Part shown: positions 16,980 to 25,685 of the stretch, one piece after another
Layout: the number at the start of each line of letters is the position of its first letter
Position numbering within the stretch: position 1 is the first letter of the stretch
Origin: Verrucomicrobiota bacterium
Lineage (GTDB): Bacteria; Verrucomicrobiota; Verrucomicrobiia; Limisphaerales; JACRJZ01
Reading direction: 5' to 3'
Assembly: GCA_016219875.1 (NCBI GenBank)
Contig: JACRJZ010000080.1
Span: 1-37,035, forward strand
DNA length: 37,035 nucleotides
The notes under the pieces: generated by a model
Seen by the model: the letters and a program-made list of their open reading frames with translations, nothing else
Told to the model about the DNA's origin: nothing
Database searches by the model: none
Made by a program: the position numbers and the translations under genes

Positions 16980-17131
16980 GCCGCGCTTCAAAGGTCGTGG
17001 TTCACTTCGTGCCGGCGCGAAGCCTCGACAGGCTGGGCGTCCGGTGTCCGGCGACCTTATCCGAAGGCGGGAAGCTGCGGCCAGAGGTTTGCCCGTCTTT
17101 TTCCGAAGAAAACGCGGCAGCTACGAGGCGA

Positions 17132-17218
17132 TTTCAAAACTCGGTAGCAGCCGACGTGAGGAGGCTCAAACTTCAAGGGAAACAGAGCCTCCTTACGTCG
17201 GCGGCTACGGTTTTGAAA
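17132..17218. repeat. Family A palindromic element, copy A3 (87 bp)
   Basis: Arms at 17144-17167 and 17185-17208 (two mismatches), 17-nt loop, outer TTTCAAAAC / GTTTTGAAA intact. It is intergenic, ending 8 bp before the mqnD stop codon, between mqnD and the large FAD gene. The rest of 16980-17226 shows nothing recognisable. Confidence 0.9.
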
Positions 17219-17226
17219 GAGGTCCA

Positions 17227-18081
17227 CTACGCTTCCACAAACTCCAGTTCCGGCAGCCGCGGAATGAGGCCCATCCGGTGGGCGCGCGACAGGAAGCGCC
17301 GGATCGACTCGCGGCCCTTGTCGCCGTAGTCGAGCGTCCAGTGGTTCACGTACATGCCCACGAACCGGTCCGCCAAGTCCCGGCCCATGTCGCGGGCGTA
17401 GCGCAGCGCGTGGGCGACGGCTTCGGCGCGATGCTCGAGGCTGAATTGAATGCTGGCGGTGAGGATGCCGGAGATCGTCTGGCGGGTCGCCGGCTCGAAC
17501 CGCTTGTGGATCACGTTCCCGCCGAGGGGCAGCGGCAGGCCGTCGTTCTGCTCGCCCCACCAGACGCCCAGGTCCGCGCACACCTGCAAGCCTTCGTTCT
17601 GATACGTGAGCTGGCCTTCGTGGATGATCAGCCCCACGTCGGCCGCGCCCGAGTTCACCGTTTTGAAGATTTGGTCGAACGGAACCACGACGAAGTTGAA
17701 CTCCCGGCCCGGCTTCTCCAGCCAGAGTTGCAGCGCGAGAAAGGCGCTCGTCATCGTGCCCGGCACGGCGATTCGGCGGCGGGCGACTTCCGCTTTCGAC
17801 AGCCGGCGTTGGGCCACGAGCATCGGCCCGTAGCCGTCGCCCATGCTCGCGCCGCTGGGCAGGAGCGCGTAGTGGCCGCAAACGTAGGCGTAGGCGTGGA
17901 TGCTGATGGCCGTGATGTCGAGTTCGCCGCGCGTGGCCCGCTCGTTGAGCGTCTGGATGTCCTGGAGGATGTGCTCGAACTCGAAGCCGTGCGTCGGAAT
18001 GAGGTGTTTCGCCAGCGCGTAAAACATGAAGGCGTCATCCGGGTCCGGCGAGTGGCCGAGCGTCAGTTTCCGTGTGTCCAC
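17227..18081 (-). CDS. mqnD: 1,4-dihydroxy-6-naphthoate synthase (menaquinone, futalosine route)
   Basis: A 284-residue cytoplasmic enzyme converting cyclic de-hypoxanthine futalosine to 1,4-dihydroxy-6-naphthoate in the alternative menaquinone pathway. The protein has a periplasmic-binding-protein fold. Family signatures are [16 protein letters not shown] near the start, the S/T-rich [13 protein letters not shown] segment, and [15 protein letters not shown], whose His is the conserved catalytic candidate. The GTG at 18081 gives the usual family length; longer starts add an unrelated basic segment. It is divergent from pgi with about 125 bp between starts. Its presence implies menaquinone-based respiration, relevant to the NapH-like redox operon downstream. 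Confidence 0.9.
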   Translation of the reverse strand: MDTRKLTLGHSPDPDDAFMFYALAKHLIPTHGFEFEHILQDIQTLNERATRGELDITAISIHAYAYVCGHYALLPSGASMGDGYGPMLVAQRRLSKAEVARRRIAVPGTMTSAFLALQLWLEKPGREFNFVVVPFDQIFKTVNSGAADVGLIIHEGQLTYQNEGLQVCADLGVWWGEQNDGLPLPLGGNVIHKRFEPATRQTISGILTASIQFSLEHRAEAVAHALRYARDMGRDLADRFVGMYVNHWTLDYGDKGRESIRRFLSRAHRMGLIPRLPELEFVEA

Positions 18082-18206
18082 GCCGGCAAGGTAGGCGAGA
18101 CCGACGCGGCAAGTCACGGGGGTTTTTCGGCGCCGCGGAGCGCCAGCCGCAGAGAAATTCCTTGTTCCCCCGCCGCGCCCGTGTCCTACACTCCGCCCCA
18201 AGTTTT

Positions 18207-19811
18207 ATGAATTTGAACAAGCTCCAACTCTGGCAACGCTACCAGAAACATTGCACGCCGTTTCCGAAACTCGGCCTGGCCCTCGACCTCAGCCGCGTCC
18301 ACTTCCCGGACGACTTCTTCAGCACCATGACGCCGGCGGCGGCCAGGGCCTTCGCGGCGATGGCCGAGTTGGAGAGCGGCGCCATCGCCAATCCCGACGA
18401 AGGCCGCATGGTGGGCCATTACTGGCTGCGCAACTCCGCGCTCGCGCCCAAGCCGGAGTTGGCGAAGGAAATCGAGGACACGCTCGTGGACATCAAGACA
18501 TGGAGCCAGCAGGTCCACAAGGGCGAGATCAAGGGCGCGCAAGGCAAGTTCAAGCACGTCCTCGTCATCGGCATCGGCGGCTCGGCGTTGGGACCGCAGT
18601 TCGTGGCCGCGGCGCTCGGCCATCCGAAGCGGGACAAGCTGAGGCCGTTCTTCTTCGACAACACTGATCCCGACGGCATGGACAAAGTGCTTGCCGCCAT
18701 CGGTCGGAAGCTGGGCCAGACGCTCTGTCTGGTGATCTCGAAATCGGGCGGCACGCCGGAGACGCGCAACGGCATGTTGGAGGCGAGGGCCGCTTTCACG
18801 AAAGCCGGTCTGCGCTTCGAGGACCACGCCGTCGCCATCACGATGGCCGGCAGCAAGCTCGACCAGCAGGCCATCGCCGACCGATGGCTGCGCCGCTTCC
18901 CAATGTGGGATTGGGTGGGCGGCCGCACGAGCGAGACTTCCGCCGTCGGTCTGCTCCCCGCCGCGTTGCAAGGGCTGAACATCGGCAAGCTCATCGCCGG
19001 CGCGCGCGCTTGCGACGAAGTCACCCGCGTGCCCGACGTGGCGAGGAACCCCGCCATGCAGCTTGCGTTGATGTGGCACTTCATCGGCGAGGGCCGCGGC
19101 ACAAAAGTCATGGTGGTGATCCCGTACAAGGACCGGCTGGAGCTGTTCTCGCGCTACCTTCAGCAACTCATCATGGAGTCGCTGGGCAAGGAGTTCGACC
19201 TCAGCAACCAGGTGGTCGTGAACCAGGGTCTGTCCGTCTTTGGCAACAAAGGCTCCACCGACCAGCACGCCTACATTCAGCAGTTGCGTGATGGCTTGAG
19301 CAACTTCTTCGTCACCTTCATCGAGGTGCTGAAGGACCGTGACCGCAAGGAGCCCTCACTCGAAGTCGAGCCTGGCGTGACCAGCGGCGATTACCTTTCC
19401 GGTTTCCTCCTCGGCACGCGCCAGGCGCTCTACGAGAAAGGCCGTCAGTCGATCACGCTGACCATCGACGAAGTCTCGCCGTTCACGGTCGGCATGCTGA
19501 TCGCGCTGTTCGAGCGCGCGGTGGGTTTCTACGCGTCACTCGTTAACATCAACGCCTATCACCAGCCCGGCGTGCAGGCGGGCAAGCTGGCCGCCGACGC
19601 GGTGCTCAAGCTGCAGCGCCGCGTGGTGGAACATCTGAAAGGCAAGGCGGGCCAGCCCGCGACCGTGGAGCAGATCGCGCGGGCGCTCGGCGCGCCGGAG
19701 GAAGTGGAGAGCATCTCGAAGATTTGCGAGCACCTCGCGGCAAACCCGGACAAGCGGATCGCGCGCAAGGGCGGCAAGTCCACGGCCACGGCGACCTACG
19801 TGATGGCGTAG
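18207..19811 (+). CDS. pgi: Glucose-6-phosphate isomerase
   Basis: A 534-residue cytoplasmic glycolytic enzyme interconverting glucose-6-phosphate and fructose-6-phosphate. Visible signatures are the sugar-phosphate-binding loops [12 protein letters not shown] and [14 protein letters not shown], the [15 protein letters not shown] region carrying the catalytic Glu, and [14 protein letters not shown]. The ATG at 18207 begins the family-like N-terminus [12 protein letters not shown]; upstream codons in frame are arginine-rich and unlikely. The stop TAG lies in GTAGCGG, reminiscent of the repeat feet at other gene ends here, followed by a small TGGGC/GCCCA stem at 19816-19833. Its last 200 bp are overlapped antisense by the tail of a truncated gene. 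Confidence 0.95.
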   Translation: MNLNKLQLWQRYQKHCTPFPKLGLALDLSRVHFPDDFFSTMTPAAARAFAAMAELESGAIANPDEGRMVGHYWLRNSALAPKPELAKEIEDTLVDIKTWSQQVHKGEIKGAQGKFKHVLVIGIGGSALGPQFVAAALGHPKRDKLRPFFFDNTDPDGMDKVLAAIGRKLGQTLCLVISKSGGTPETRNGMLEARAAFTKAGLRFEDHAVAITMAGSKLDQQAIADRWLRRFPMWDWVGGRTSETSAVGLLPAALQGLNIGKLIAGARACDEVTRVPDVARNPAMQLALMWHFIGEGRGTKVMVVIPYKDRLELFSRYLQQLIMESLGKEFDLSNQVVVNQGLSVFGNKGSTDQHAYIQQLRDGLSNFFVTFIEVLKDRDRKEPSLEVEPGVTSGDYLSGFLLGTRQALYEKGRQSITLTIDEVSPFTVGMLIALFERAVGFYASLVNINAYHQPGVQAGKLAADAVLKLQRRVVEHLKGKAGQPATVEQIARALGAPEEVESISKICEHLAANPDKRIARKGGKSTATATYVMA

Positions 19812-20946
19812 CGGGTGGGCGCTTGTTTGCCCAATTCATTATGGAGGCGGCGGCCCGCCGCGTGAGGGCACCGGACCTACAGCACGCCCTGGATTCCGAA
19901 GAATTCCGGCGCGAGGCCGGGTTTTGCGTCAGCGCCGCCACTTGCCTGACCCTTGGGCCGGCCGTGAGGGCCGAGAGCAGGTTGGTGCCAACCGGGAGTT
20001 TTTCCAACAGTTCCTTCACGGCTTCGTACTTCACCGATTCGATCACCATTTTCTGGCCGCCCACCGTGATGGACTCCTTGCGCACGCGCGGTCCGCCCAC
20101 GTTCTGCCGGGCGTCGGGAACGCCCTCCGCGTGCAAGAAGGCCCGGCCGTGGACCATGCGCAGGCGCCCGAACGAGAGGGTGCCTTCCCCCTGGCCGTCC
20201 TCTCCCGGCCCGCCCCCGCGCCACCGCGGAACGGGCGTGCTTTCATCAAACGCCGTGATCAACTCCAGTCTCGCTTCCGTCGCCTCCGGGGGCAGGCCCT
20301 GCTCTTGCGGACTGCCGGGACCCTCGGCCAACAACAAATCTTGAGCCAGTCCACCGAGCGAGAGGCGGTAGCGGAGGGACGCGTTCAGCCCGGCAACACA
20401 ATTCGAGTAGATCACCTCGTTGCTGGCCGTCAACCAGCCCAGCGCGTTGGTGACGACGCCCAGAATGACCGTGGCATCGGTCTTGGGATCGCGGTAACAG
20501 ACGGCCAGCGGATGACTGCGCAGCGTGACCCCGTCTGGCCCGGTGACTTCCACGCCGAAAGCCCGGCCAATGTCGCCCGGCAGACGGACCTTATGGGCCG
20601 TCTGGCGGGCTTCGGCACCGTAGTCGCTCAACTCGAACTCCGCCCGCGCGGGCACGTACTGCCCGAATTCATTGAGCCGGTTCAGACCCGTGGCCAGTTC
20701 GGTGTAGCGGTGGTGGCAGGCGCTCACCCGGCCCGTGAGCGGGTTGGTGTGCAAGGTGGTGGATTCCCAGAAATTCTCGAACGCCGTGCGCCCTTTCACG
20801 TGCCAGGGCTGGGCGGCCAAAGGTTGCTCCGTGCCCCAGAAGGCAGGGTCGGGCCAGGGACTGGCTGCGGTTGGAACTTGCGCCGGGGCAGCGGTCGCCC
20901 AGGCGAGGGTCAGAAGGATGACAACGATGCGGATCGATCTTCTCAT
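19606..20946 (-). CDS. Secreted protein of unknown function, probably C-terminally truncated
   Basis: The start is well supported: AAGGAGG about 4 nt before the ATG at 20946, then a signal peptide ([23 protein letters not shown]). The following region resembles the N-terminus of large secreted Verrucomicrobia proteins of unknown function that I recall ([25 protein letters not shown] is split here: [27 protein letters not shown]). Convincing coding ends near 19885 ([14 protein letters not shown]). After that the frame passes through a family D repeat and then about 200 bp antisense to pgi, where composition is arginine/proline-rich and unlike protein. The gene has therefore lost its natural C-terminus, probably by deletion or rearrangement, and may be non-functional. 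Confidence 0.65.
   Translation of the reverse strand: MRRSIRIVVILLTLAWATAAPAQVPTAASPWPDPAFWGTEQPLAAQPWHVKGRTAFENFWESTTLHTNPLTGRVSACHHRYTELATGLNRLNEFGQYVPARAEFELSDYGAEARQTAHKVRLPGDIGRAFGVEVTGPDGVTLRSHPLAVCYRDPKTDATVILGVVTNALGWLTASNEVIYSNCVAGLNASLRYRLSLGGLAQDLLLAEGPGSPQEQGLPPEATEARLELITAFDESTPVPRWRGGGPGEDGQGEGTLSFGRLRMVHGRAFLHAEGVPDARQNVGGPRVRKESITVGGQKMVIESVKYEAVKELLEKLPVGTNLLSALTAGPRVRQVAALTQNPASRRNSSESRACCRSGALTRRAAASIMNWANKRPPATPSRRSPWPWTCRPCARSACPGLPRGARKSSRCSPLPPARRAPARSAPRSRAGPPCLSDVPPRGAAA
19853..19880. repeat. Family D single hairpin, degenerate copy D2
   Basis: GCCCGCCGCGTGAGGGCACCGGACCTAC resembles the first hairpin of D1 with several changes; it lies in the truncated tail of the minus-strand gene, at the point where recognisable coding ends. 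Confidence 0.6.
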
Positions 20947-20974
20947 GGGGCCTCCTTGGTATGGGGGGTGGTTC

Positions 20975-21037
20975 GATTGCAGATTGCAGATTGCGGATTG
21001 CAGATTGGTCGGTGGTCGGTGGTCCGTGGTCGATGGC
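20975..21037. repeat. Heptamer tandem array, 9 units of two types in one phase
   Basis: GATTGCA x2, GATTGCG, GATTGCA, GATTGGT, then CGGTGGT x2, CCGTGGT, CGATGGC. Two sequence types share one 7-bp register without a break. The array lies between the start of the truncated secreted gene and the gene fragment at 21045. Confidence 0.9.
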
Positions 21038-21044
21038 TCCTGGT

Positions 21045-21308
21045 TCATCCAATCAGCGCGCTGAAAGCGTCGCTCCACGGGCCGGGCTGGCCTTGCTTGT
21101 TCACCCAGCGCAGATAGTAACTCGCCCGCTGGCCCGCCAGCGCGGCAGGATAGTCCGCCACGTAGGGCGTCTCGGTGTCCAGGGCCAGGAACTGGCAGGC
21201 GCCCGGATCGACGGCGGCGGCGCCGCACACCGCGCGCCAAATCTCCGCGCCCATCACGCCGGCGGGTTTGGCTTTGCGCGTGGCGCCTTCGTCCCGAAAC
21301 TCGATCAC
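21045..21308 (-). pseudogene. Fragment: C-terminal fibronectin-like domain of a lost protein
   Basis: About 87 residues beginning near IEFRDEGATRKAKPAG and continuing through GAEIWRAVCG, DTETPYVADYP and YYLRWVNKQGQPGPWS. I recognise this as the C-terminal fibronectin-like end common in Verrucomicrobia/Planctomycetes proteins of unknown function. Upstream, in frame, is a stop within 10 codons, and no signal or body of the protein remains. The first codon is a GTG that sits mid-domain. It is most likely the remnant of a longer gene. Confidence 0.65.
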
Positions 21309-21776
21309 GTGCCGGCACGGATGCGGGCGGCCTCAGCGAGGACGATGCTCGCGTTCCTGGCGCGGGCGTCCTCCGGGGGACGGTGGGAGCAGAGAGCGCG
21401 GCGATGGGCCGACTTCGGAGTCCAGAGTCCTTGCGCCTGGGACTCAATGCACGAATCAAATCATCACCCCAGTTACCCGGACGCAGACTATCTCCACGCT
21501 GCTTCATCGGAATAACTGGCGCCTATCAAACAGAACGCGCCGGCCGTGCCAGCACCCAATTCGCACTTCTGAAACGGCGAAACGACCGCTGACGGTGAAG
21601 ACGACACCCAGAAGGCCGCGCGGAATGGGCGGAGGCGGCACAGGAGTCCCGTTTGCGCCAGTCCTGGAACACGGCTTGTTGGCCTCGCGGCCCGAACAAC
21701 AACCGGGACGATCGGCACGTGATCAGCATGGGGGCAAACGCTGGCTCAGCCATCGCAGAGCCGTGCCTCCCCCAAA
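21309..21776. other. Region with no recognisable gene
   Basis: About 470 bp between the gene fragment and the rpmB terminator. Open frames exist on both strands but none shows a motif, start signal or family resemblance. It may be decayed coding sequence related to the fragment at 21045-21308. Confidence 0.4.
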
Positions 21777-21807
21777 AGCGAAAATGGCGTCCGTCGCCGG
21801 ACGCCAT
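21777..21807 (-). terminator. Rho-independent terminator of rpmB
   Basis: Perfect 10-bp stem ATGGCGTCCG / CGGACGCCAT (21784-21793 with 21798-21807) and a 4-nt loop. On the minus strand it is followed by a T-rich run (TTTTCGC, continuing to TTTTGG). It starts about 35 bp after the rpmB stop. Confidence 0.85.
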
Positions 21808-21841
21808 CGTTCTGAAAAATCCTGACCGCTTGGACTTCGAC

Positions 21842-22120
21842 TCAAGCCGCGGCCGTCTTGGCGGCTTGTTGTTCCTTCGTCCAAGTCCGCTTCTTCGGCT
21901 TGACCACCAGTCCCTTCTTGATGGCCTTGGCGGTGACGCGGATGTAGCGCACCTCCCCGTCCACGACGGCCTTCACGCGCTGGAGGTTCGGGAAAAAACG
22001 GCGCTTGGTGATGGCGGTCACGTGCATGCCGATGCCGCCCTTCTTCTTGGCCTTGCCGCTGCGCCAGATGCGAGTGCCCTTGATGGGGCGTTTGCCAGTC
22101 AATTCACAAATTCGAGCCAT
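21842..22120 (-). CDS. rpmB: 50S ribosomal protein L28
   Basis: A 92-residue basic ribosomal protein. The N-terminal MARICELTGKRPIKG and central KRRFFPNLQRVKAVVDGEVRYIRVTAKAIKKGL are diagnostic of L28. A lysine-rich C-terminus is slightly extended. The ATG at 22120 is preceded by AAAGAAG. Transcribed alone, opposite to the redox operon that begins 207 bp away; its terminator lies at 21777-21807. Confidence 0.95.
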   Translation of the reverse strand: MARICELTGKRPIKGTRIWRSGKAKKKGGIGMHVTAITKRRFFPNLQRVKAVVDGEVRYIRVTAKAIKKGLVVKPKKRTWTKEQQAAKTAAA

Positions 22121-22326
22121 AGACTTCTTTCAAAAGTTCAAGAGCGCGCGAAAGTACCAGCAAAACGCCTTGTGGCAAGCACTATTTCCCGGCAAAAAAC
22201 GGGTGGTTTTTGCCAACGCGCTTGTGGTTGAATCCGGCCGCACGACCGAGTCTTGACCTGAATCAGAGCGCGGCGACGCCGACAGAATAGAGTTCGCTGT
22301 GACTGAGTCGAAACAAAGCATCGCGT

Positions 22327-23355
22327 ATGGCCAACACAGACCAAAACCGCAGTTGGACGCGCCGACAATTCCTGCGCGGCGCGGGAATTTTCGGCGTCGG
22401 CAGCGCCGTCGGCACGCTGGCCGGACGAACCTCGCGTGCGGCCGGAGCCAAAGCTGGTGCGCCGTCTGCCGCGCCCCAGGCCTACGACGTCGAGAAGTTC
22501 AAAAAGGTCGATCCCAAGCTGATCCACTACGAGCCGGCGGGGGGCATTCGTCCGCCGCAAGCCGAGCCGAACCGGATCGCCTTCGGCCCAGACGAAATGC
22601 TCTGGGTGACTTCCGGCAAGCACGTCACGGCCCTCGACCAACAGGGGGCGAAGGCTGTGGAGTTCTCGGTAGGTGAAGTCGTCCGTGCGCTCGCTGTGGC
22701 ACAGGATGGTTCGGTCTGGATCGCTCTCCGCGATCACATTGAAGTTTTCAACACCCAGGGCAAGCGCGCCAACAAGTGGGACCCACCCGCGAAGAAAGCC
22801 TGGCTCACCAGCCTGGCCGTCGGCGAGAAGGATGTGTTCGCCTCCGACGCTGGGAACCGCGCCGTCTATCGCTTCGACCGCGCTGGCAAACTGCTCGGGC
22901 GCCTTGGCGACAAGGACGCGGCGCGCAAGGTCCCGGCGTGGCTGGTGCCAAGTCCGTATTTCGATCTGGAGATCGGCGGCGACGGTCTTCTCTGGGTTGT
23001 GAATCCAGGACAACACCAGTTCCAGGCGTTCACCTTCGACGGCACACTGGAGAAGACTTGGGGCGAGGCCTCGTTCGGCATCGCCGGCTTTTGCGGCTGC
23101 TGCAATCCGTCCTACTTCACGCGGTTGGCGGACGGCCGGTTCGTCACCAGCGAGAAAGGGCTGCCTCGCGTGAAGGTCTATTCCACTGCCGGCCAATTCG
23201 AGAGCGTGGTCGCCGGGCCGGCGTCGTTCCCGAAATACATGGAGAACATGAACTCGAATCCCATCCCCATGGACATCGCCGCCGACCGCGCGGGCCGCAT
23301 CTACGTCGCGGACACGCTCGGCAACCAGATTCGCATCTACCAGCGAAAGAGTTGA
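22327..23355 (+). CDS. Tat-exported NHL-type beta-propeller, first gene of redox operon
   Basis: 342 residues. A twin-arginine signal (W-TRRQFLRG, Arg12-Arg13) is followed by a hydrophobic stretch ending near 38. The rest is NHL-like repeats (e.g. PNRIAFGPDEMLWVTSG; PMDIAADRAGRIYVADTLGNQIRIY), predicting a six-bladed propeller. A cysteine cluster C256-G-C258-C259 in FCGCCNP stands in one loop and could bind metal or join a partner. Tat export usually means folding or cofactor binding in the cytoplasm. It is followed 7 bp later by the small Cys-rich gene, and all downstream genes overlap by 4 bp, so it belongs to the same unit. Function is unknown; a docking or electron-transfer partner is inferred from context. 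Confidence 0.75.
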   Translation: MANTDQNRSWTRRQFLRGAGIFGVGSAVGTLAGRTSRAAGAKAGAPSAAPQAYDVEKFKKVDPKLIHYEPAGGIRPPQAEPNRIAFGPDEMLWVTSGKHVTALDQQGAKAVEFSVGEVVRALAVAQDGSVWIALRDHIEVFNTQGKRANKWDPPAKKAWLTSLAVGEKDVFASDAGNRAVYRFDRAGKLLGRLGDKDAARKVPAWLVPSPYFDLEIGGDGLLWVVNPGQHQFQAFTFDGTLEKTWGEASFGIAGFCGCCNPSYFTRLADGRFVTSEKGLPRVKVYSTAGQFESVVAGPASFPKYMENMNSNPIPMDIAADRAGRIYVADTLGNQIRIYQRKS

Positions 23356-23362
23356 GCCACGA

Positions 23363-23620
23363 ATGAAGAGCGACCCACACGGACTCCTTGCGGCCAGTTC
23401 TCCCAGAACACAGCGCGAATCCCGCCGCGCCTTCCTCCGCACCTGCGCGCGCTACCCGGCGCTGGCCGGCCTCGCGGTGGTGGGCGGTTGGCTGGCGCTG
23501 CGCAAAGGCGATCCTTCCGACGGCGAGCCGTGCGTGAAACAGCGCCTCTGCCGCGGGTGCTCGCTGTTTGACAATTGCGAAAGGCCCCAAGCCATGACCA
23601 CTCGTAAAGCCACTTCGTGA
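23363..23620 (+). CDS. Small Tat-like Cys-rich protein
   Basis: 85 residues. It contains a twin-arginine-like motif (ESRRAFLRTC) and a hydrophobic segment (about 31-46, YPALAGLAVVGGWLAL). A tail carries four cysteines spaced C57-x5-C63-x2-C66-x5-C72, which could hold a small Fe-S or zinc site. It is too short for a known enzyme. The stop overlaps the GTG start of the polyferredoxin gene (GTGA), so translation is coupled. It looks like a membrane-anchored or exported accessory of the redox complex. Confidence 0.65.
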   Translation: MKSDPHGLLAASSPRTQRESRRAFLRTCARYPALAGLAVVGGWLALRKGDPSDGEPCVKQRLCRGCSLFDNCERPQAMTTRKATS

Positions 23621-24321
23621 ATATGGCGGACCAGCACCCATCCTCTCAGTGCGGCTGCGGCTCGGGCGCTTGCGGCAACGGCGGCTCGGCGAAGCCGTCG
23701 CCCGCGTCGATCCAATTCAAGAAGCCAGCCAGCGCGCCGGCCAAGAGCGCAGTGCCCGCCGCCGCCGCGCCGCCGTCGCGCCGCCAGTTCGTGGGGGGGG
23801 CGCTGCGCGGGGCGTTTCTCTTCGTGCTCGGCGCAGCGACCAGCCTCATCGCGCGGGTGAGCCAGAAAGAACGCACGGTCTGGCAGATCGACCCGACCAA
23901 GTGCATCGCCTGCACCAACTGCGCGAACCATTGCGTCCTCACGCCGTCCGCCGTGAAGTGCGTCCAGCAGTATCCGATCTGCGGCTACTGCAAGCTCTGC
24001 ACCGGCTATTTCGAGCCGGAACCAAACGCGTTGAACACCGCCGCCGAAAACCAAGTCTGCCCCACCGGCGCCATCGAACGCCGCGCGCTGGAAGACCCCT
24101 ACTACGAATACAACATCGACGAAGAGCTTTGCATCGGCTGCGGCAAGTGCGTCGTCGGTTGCGTGGTCTTTGGCAACGGCTCCTTCTCCCTTCAGATTCG
24201 TCACGACCGCTGCGTGAACTGCAACGAATGCGCCATCGCGATGGTCTGTCCCGCCGACGCTTTCGTGCGCGTCCCGGCGAGCCAGCCCTACTTGCTCAAG
24301 ACGCGGGAAAAACAAGGATGA
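23617..24321 (+). CDS. Tat-signal polyferredoxin
   Basis: 234 residues. A Cys/Gly-rich N-terminus (C12, C14, C19), a twin-arginine-like PSRRQFVGG (Arg55-Arg56) and a membrane segment (about 62-80) precede 4Fe-4S modules. These are C96-x2-C99-x2-C102-x3-C106, C115/C122/C125/C128 with C148P, C172-x2-C175-x2-C178-x3-C182, and C199-x2-C202-x2-C205 with C211P. This predicts three or four [4Fe-4S] clusters and a role carrying electrons on the outer face of the inner membrane. The start is GTG 23617 overlapping the previous stop; an ATG two codons later is possible. It overlaps the next gene by ATGA. It resembles NapG/NosR-partner ferredoxins, partner unknown. Confidence 0.85.
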   Translation: MNMADQHPSSQCGCGSGACGNGGSAKPSPASIQFKKPASAPAKSAVPAAAAPPSRRQFVGGALRGAFLFVLGAATSLIARVSQKERTVWQIDPTKCIACTNCANHCVLTPSAVKCVQQYPICGYCKLCTGYFEPEPNALNTAAENQVCPTGAIERRALEDPYYEYNIDEELCIGCGKCVVGCVVFGNGSFSLQIRHDRCVNCNECAIAMVCPADAFVRVPASQPYLLKTREKQG

Positions 24322-25685
24322 ACGCGCGAGGGCAATTCCCAATCCACAATTTGCAATTCTCAATTCTCAATTCCTTGGCTCCACTACTTCGAGTTCTCCT
24401 GCTTCTCGTCGTGCTCCTCAGCCCGCTCGCCACCTTCGCCGCCGAGCGTTTCCCTCCGCCCGAATTTGAACCCGGCACCTACACGATGCCGCCGACAACC
24501 ACGCCGCCGCCGCGCCTGGCGGTGATGGAAATCGTAGATGTCGCGGTCCTGCTGGGCGCGCTGTCGCTCTCCACCTACGGCGTGCTGGTCAAGCGGTCCC
24601 GCCGGCACGTCTTCTGGGTGATGGTGTTCTCGCTCCTCTACTTCGGTTTTGTGCGCCAGGGCTGCGTGTGTTCCATCGGTTCCATCCAGGACGTGACCTT
24701 GGCGCTGTTCGACAAGAGCTACGCCGTGCCGGTGTCGGTGCTGCTTTTCTTTCTGCTGCCGCTCGTGTTCACGCTGTTTTTCGGGCGTTCTTTTTGCGCT
24801 GCGGTCTGTCCCCTCGGCGCGGCGCAAGACATCGTCACGTGGAAGCCGATCAAGCTCCCGGTGTGGCTGGAGCACGCGCTGGGCGTGATTCCGTTCCTCT
24901 ACTTGGGCGCGGCGGTGCTCTTTGCGGCGACCGGCACGGCCTTCGTGATCTGCGAATGGGATCCGTTCGTCGCGTTCTTCCGGCGCGGCGGCAGTTTCAA
25001 AATGCTGGCGCTCGGCGCAGGTTTCCTCGCGGTGGGACTCTTCATCGGGCGGCCCTACTGCCGCTTCCTTTGTCCCTACGGCGCCATCCTGAGCGTGCTG
25101 TCGCGCTTCGCGAAATGGAACGTCACCCTCACGCCCGACGACTGCCTCAAGTGCCAGATTTGCGACGTGGCTTGTCCGTTCGGCGCCATCGCGGAGCCGG
25201 ATGAAGCCGCGCCGCCCAAACCGCGTCCGGGGTTCGGTCGTCTCGTCGTGCTGGGCACGCTCACCTTGCTGCTGATGGCCGGCGGCGCGTGGCTGGGCGG
25301 TCGCCTCGGTCTGCCGATGTCGAAGCTGAACCGCACCGTGAGCCTCGCCGAGCGCATCGCCGCCGAGGACTCCGGCGCAATCAAGGACGTGAACGACGCC
25401 AGCAAAGCCTGGCGCGCTCTGGGCAAACCCGCGCACGAACTTCACGCCGAGGCGCTGCGCGTGCGCGGCCAGTTCCGCTTCGGCGGTCTGCTGCTGGGCG
25501 CATTCGTGGGCCTGGTGATCGGGGCCAAGCTCATCGGCCTCGCCTTCGCCCATCCGCATGATGTCTATGAGCCGAACCTGGCCAACTGCGTAGCCTGCGG
25601 GCGCTGCTACTCGTATTGCCCAAAAGTGCTCGTCGCGGCGAAGCGGAGTGAGAAGAAGGAAATGCCGAGGCCGACTGCGGCGTGA
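24318..25685 (+). CDS. NapH/NosR-like membrane 4Fe-4S protein
   Basis: 455 residues from the ATG at 24318 that overlaps the previous stop. The signal peptide/TM (LLRVLLLLVVLLSPLATFAA) is preceded by a 14-residue stretch encoded by heptamer repeats. Several transmembrane helices follow, with two NapH-type loops (SFCAAVCPLGAAQD and RPYCRFLCPYGAI), then two [4Fe-4S] modules (CLKCQICDVACP; CVACGRCYSYCP near the C-terminus). In this family the membrane protein passes electrons from quinol to periplasmic ferredoxins. The neighbouring mqnD supports a menaquinol donor. The FMN domain of NosR is absent. It is coupled to the next gene (GTGA). Confidence 0.85.
   Translation: MNARGQFPIHNLQFSILNSLAPLLRVLLLLVVLLSPLATFAAERFPPPEFEPGTYTMPPTTTPPPRLAVMEIVDVAVLLGALSLSTYGVLVKRSRRHVFWVMVFSLLYFGFVRQGCVCSIGSIQDVTLALFDKSYAVPVSVLLFFLLPLVFTLFFGRSFCAAVCPLGAAQDIVTWKPIKLPVWLEHALGVIPFLYLGAAVLFAATGTAFVICEWDPFVAFFRRGGSFKMLALGAGFLAVGLFIGRPYCRFLCPYGAILSVLSRFAKWNVTLTPDDCLKCQICDVACPFGAIAEPDEAAPPKPRPGFGRLVVLGTLTLLLMAGGAWLGGRLGLPMSKLNRTVSLAERIAAEDSGAIKDVNDASKAWRALGKPAHELHAEALRVRGQFRFGGLLLGAFVGLVIGAKLIGLAFAHPHDVYEPNLANCVACGRCYSYCPKVLVAAKRSEKKEMPRPTAA
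24333..24374. repeat. Heptamer array inside the NapH-like gene, 6 units (42 bp)
   Basis: CAATTCC, CAATCCA, CAATTTG, CAATTCT, CAATTCT, CAATTCC in exact phase. Length 42 bp is 14 codons, so the frame is preserved; it encodes QFPIHNLQFSILNS just before the signal peptide. Confidence 0.9.

Noticed and set aside
20947..21507. N-terminal extension of the truncated secreted gene up to 21507
   Set aside because: AAGGAGG plus ATG at 20946 begins a signal peptide; upstream codons run through heptamer repeats and the fragment in another frame.
22121..22326. Clear promoter boxes between rpmB and the redox operon
   Set aside because: A TTGACC near 22254 has no matching -10 box at proper distance; the sigma-70 signals cannot be assigned with confidence in this GC-rich sequence.
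23649..24317. Long plus-strand frame continuing upstream of the NapH-like gene
   Set aside because: It is the shadow of the polyferredoxin gene in another frame, Arg-rich; the ATGA-overlap start at 24318 followed by a signal peptide is preferred.
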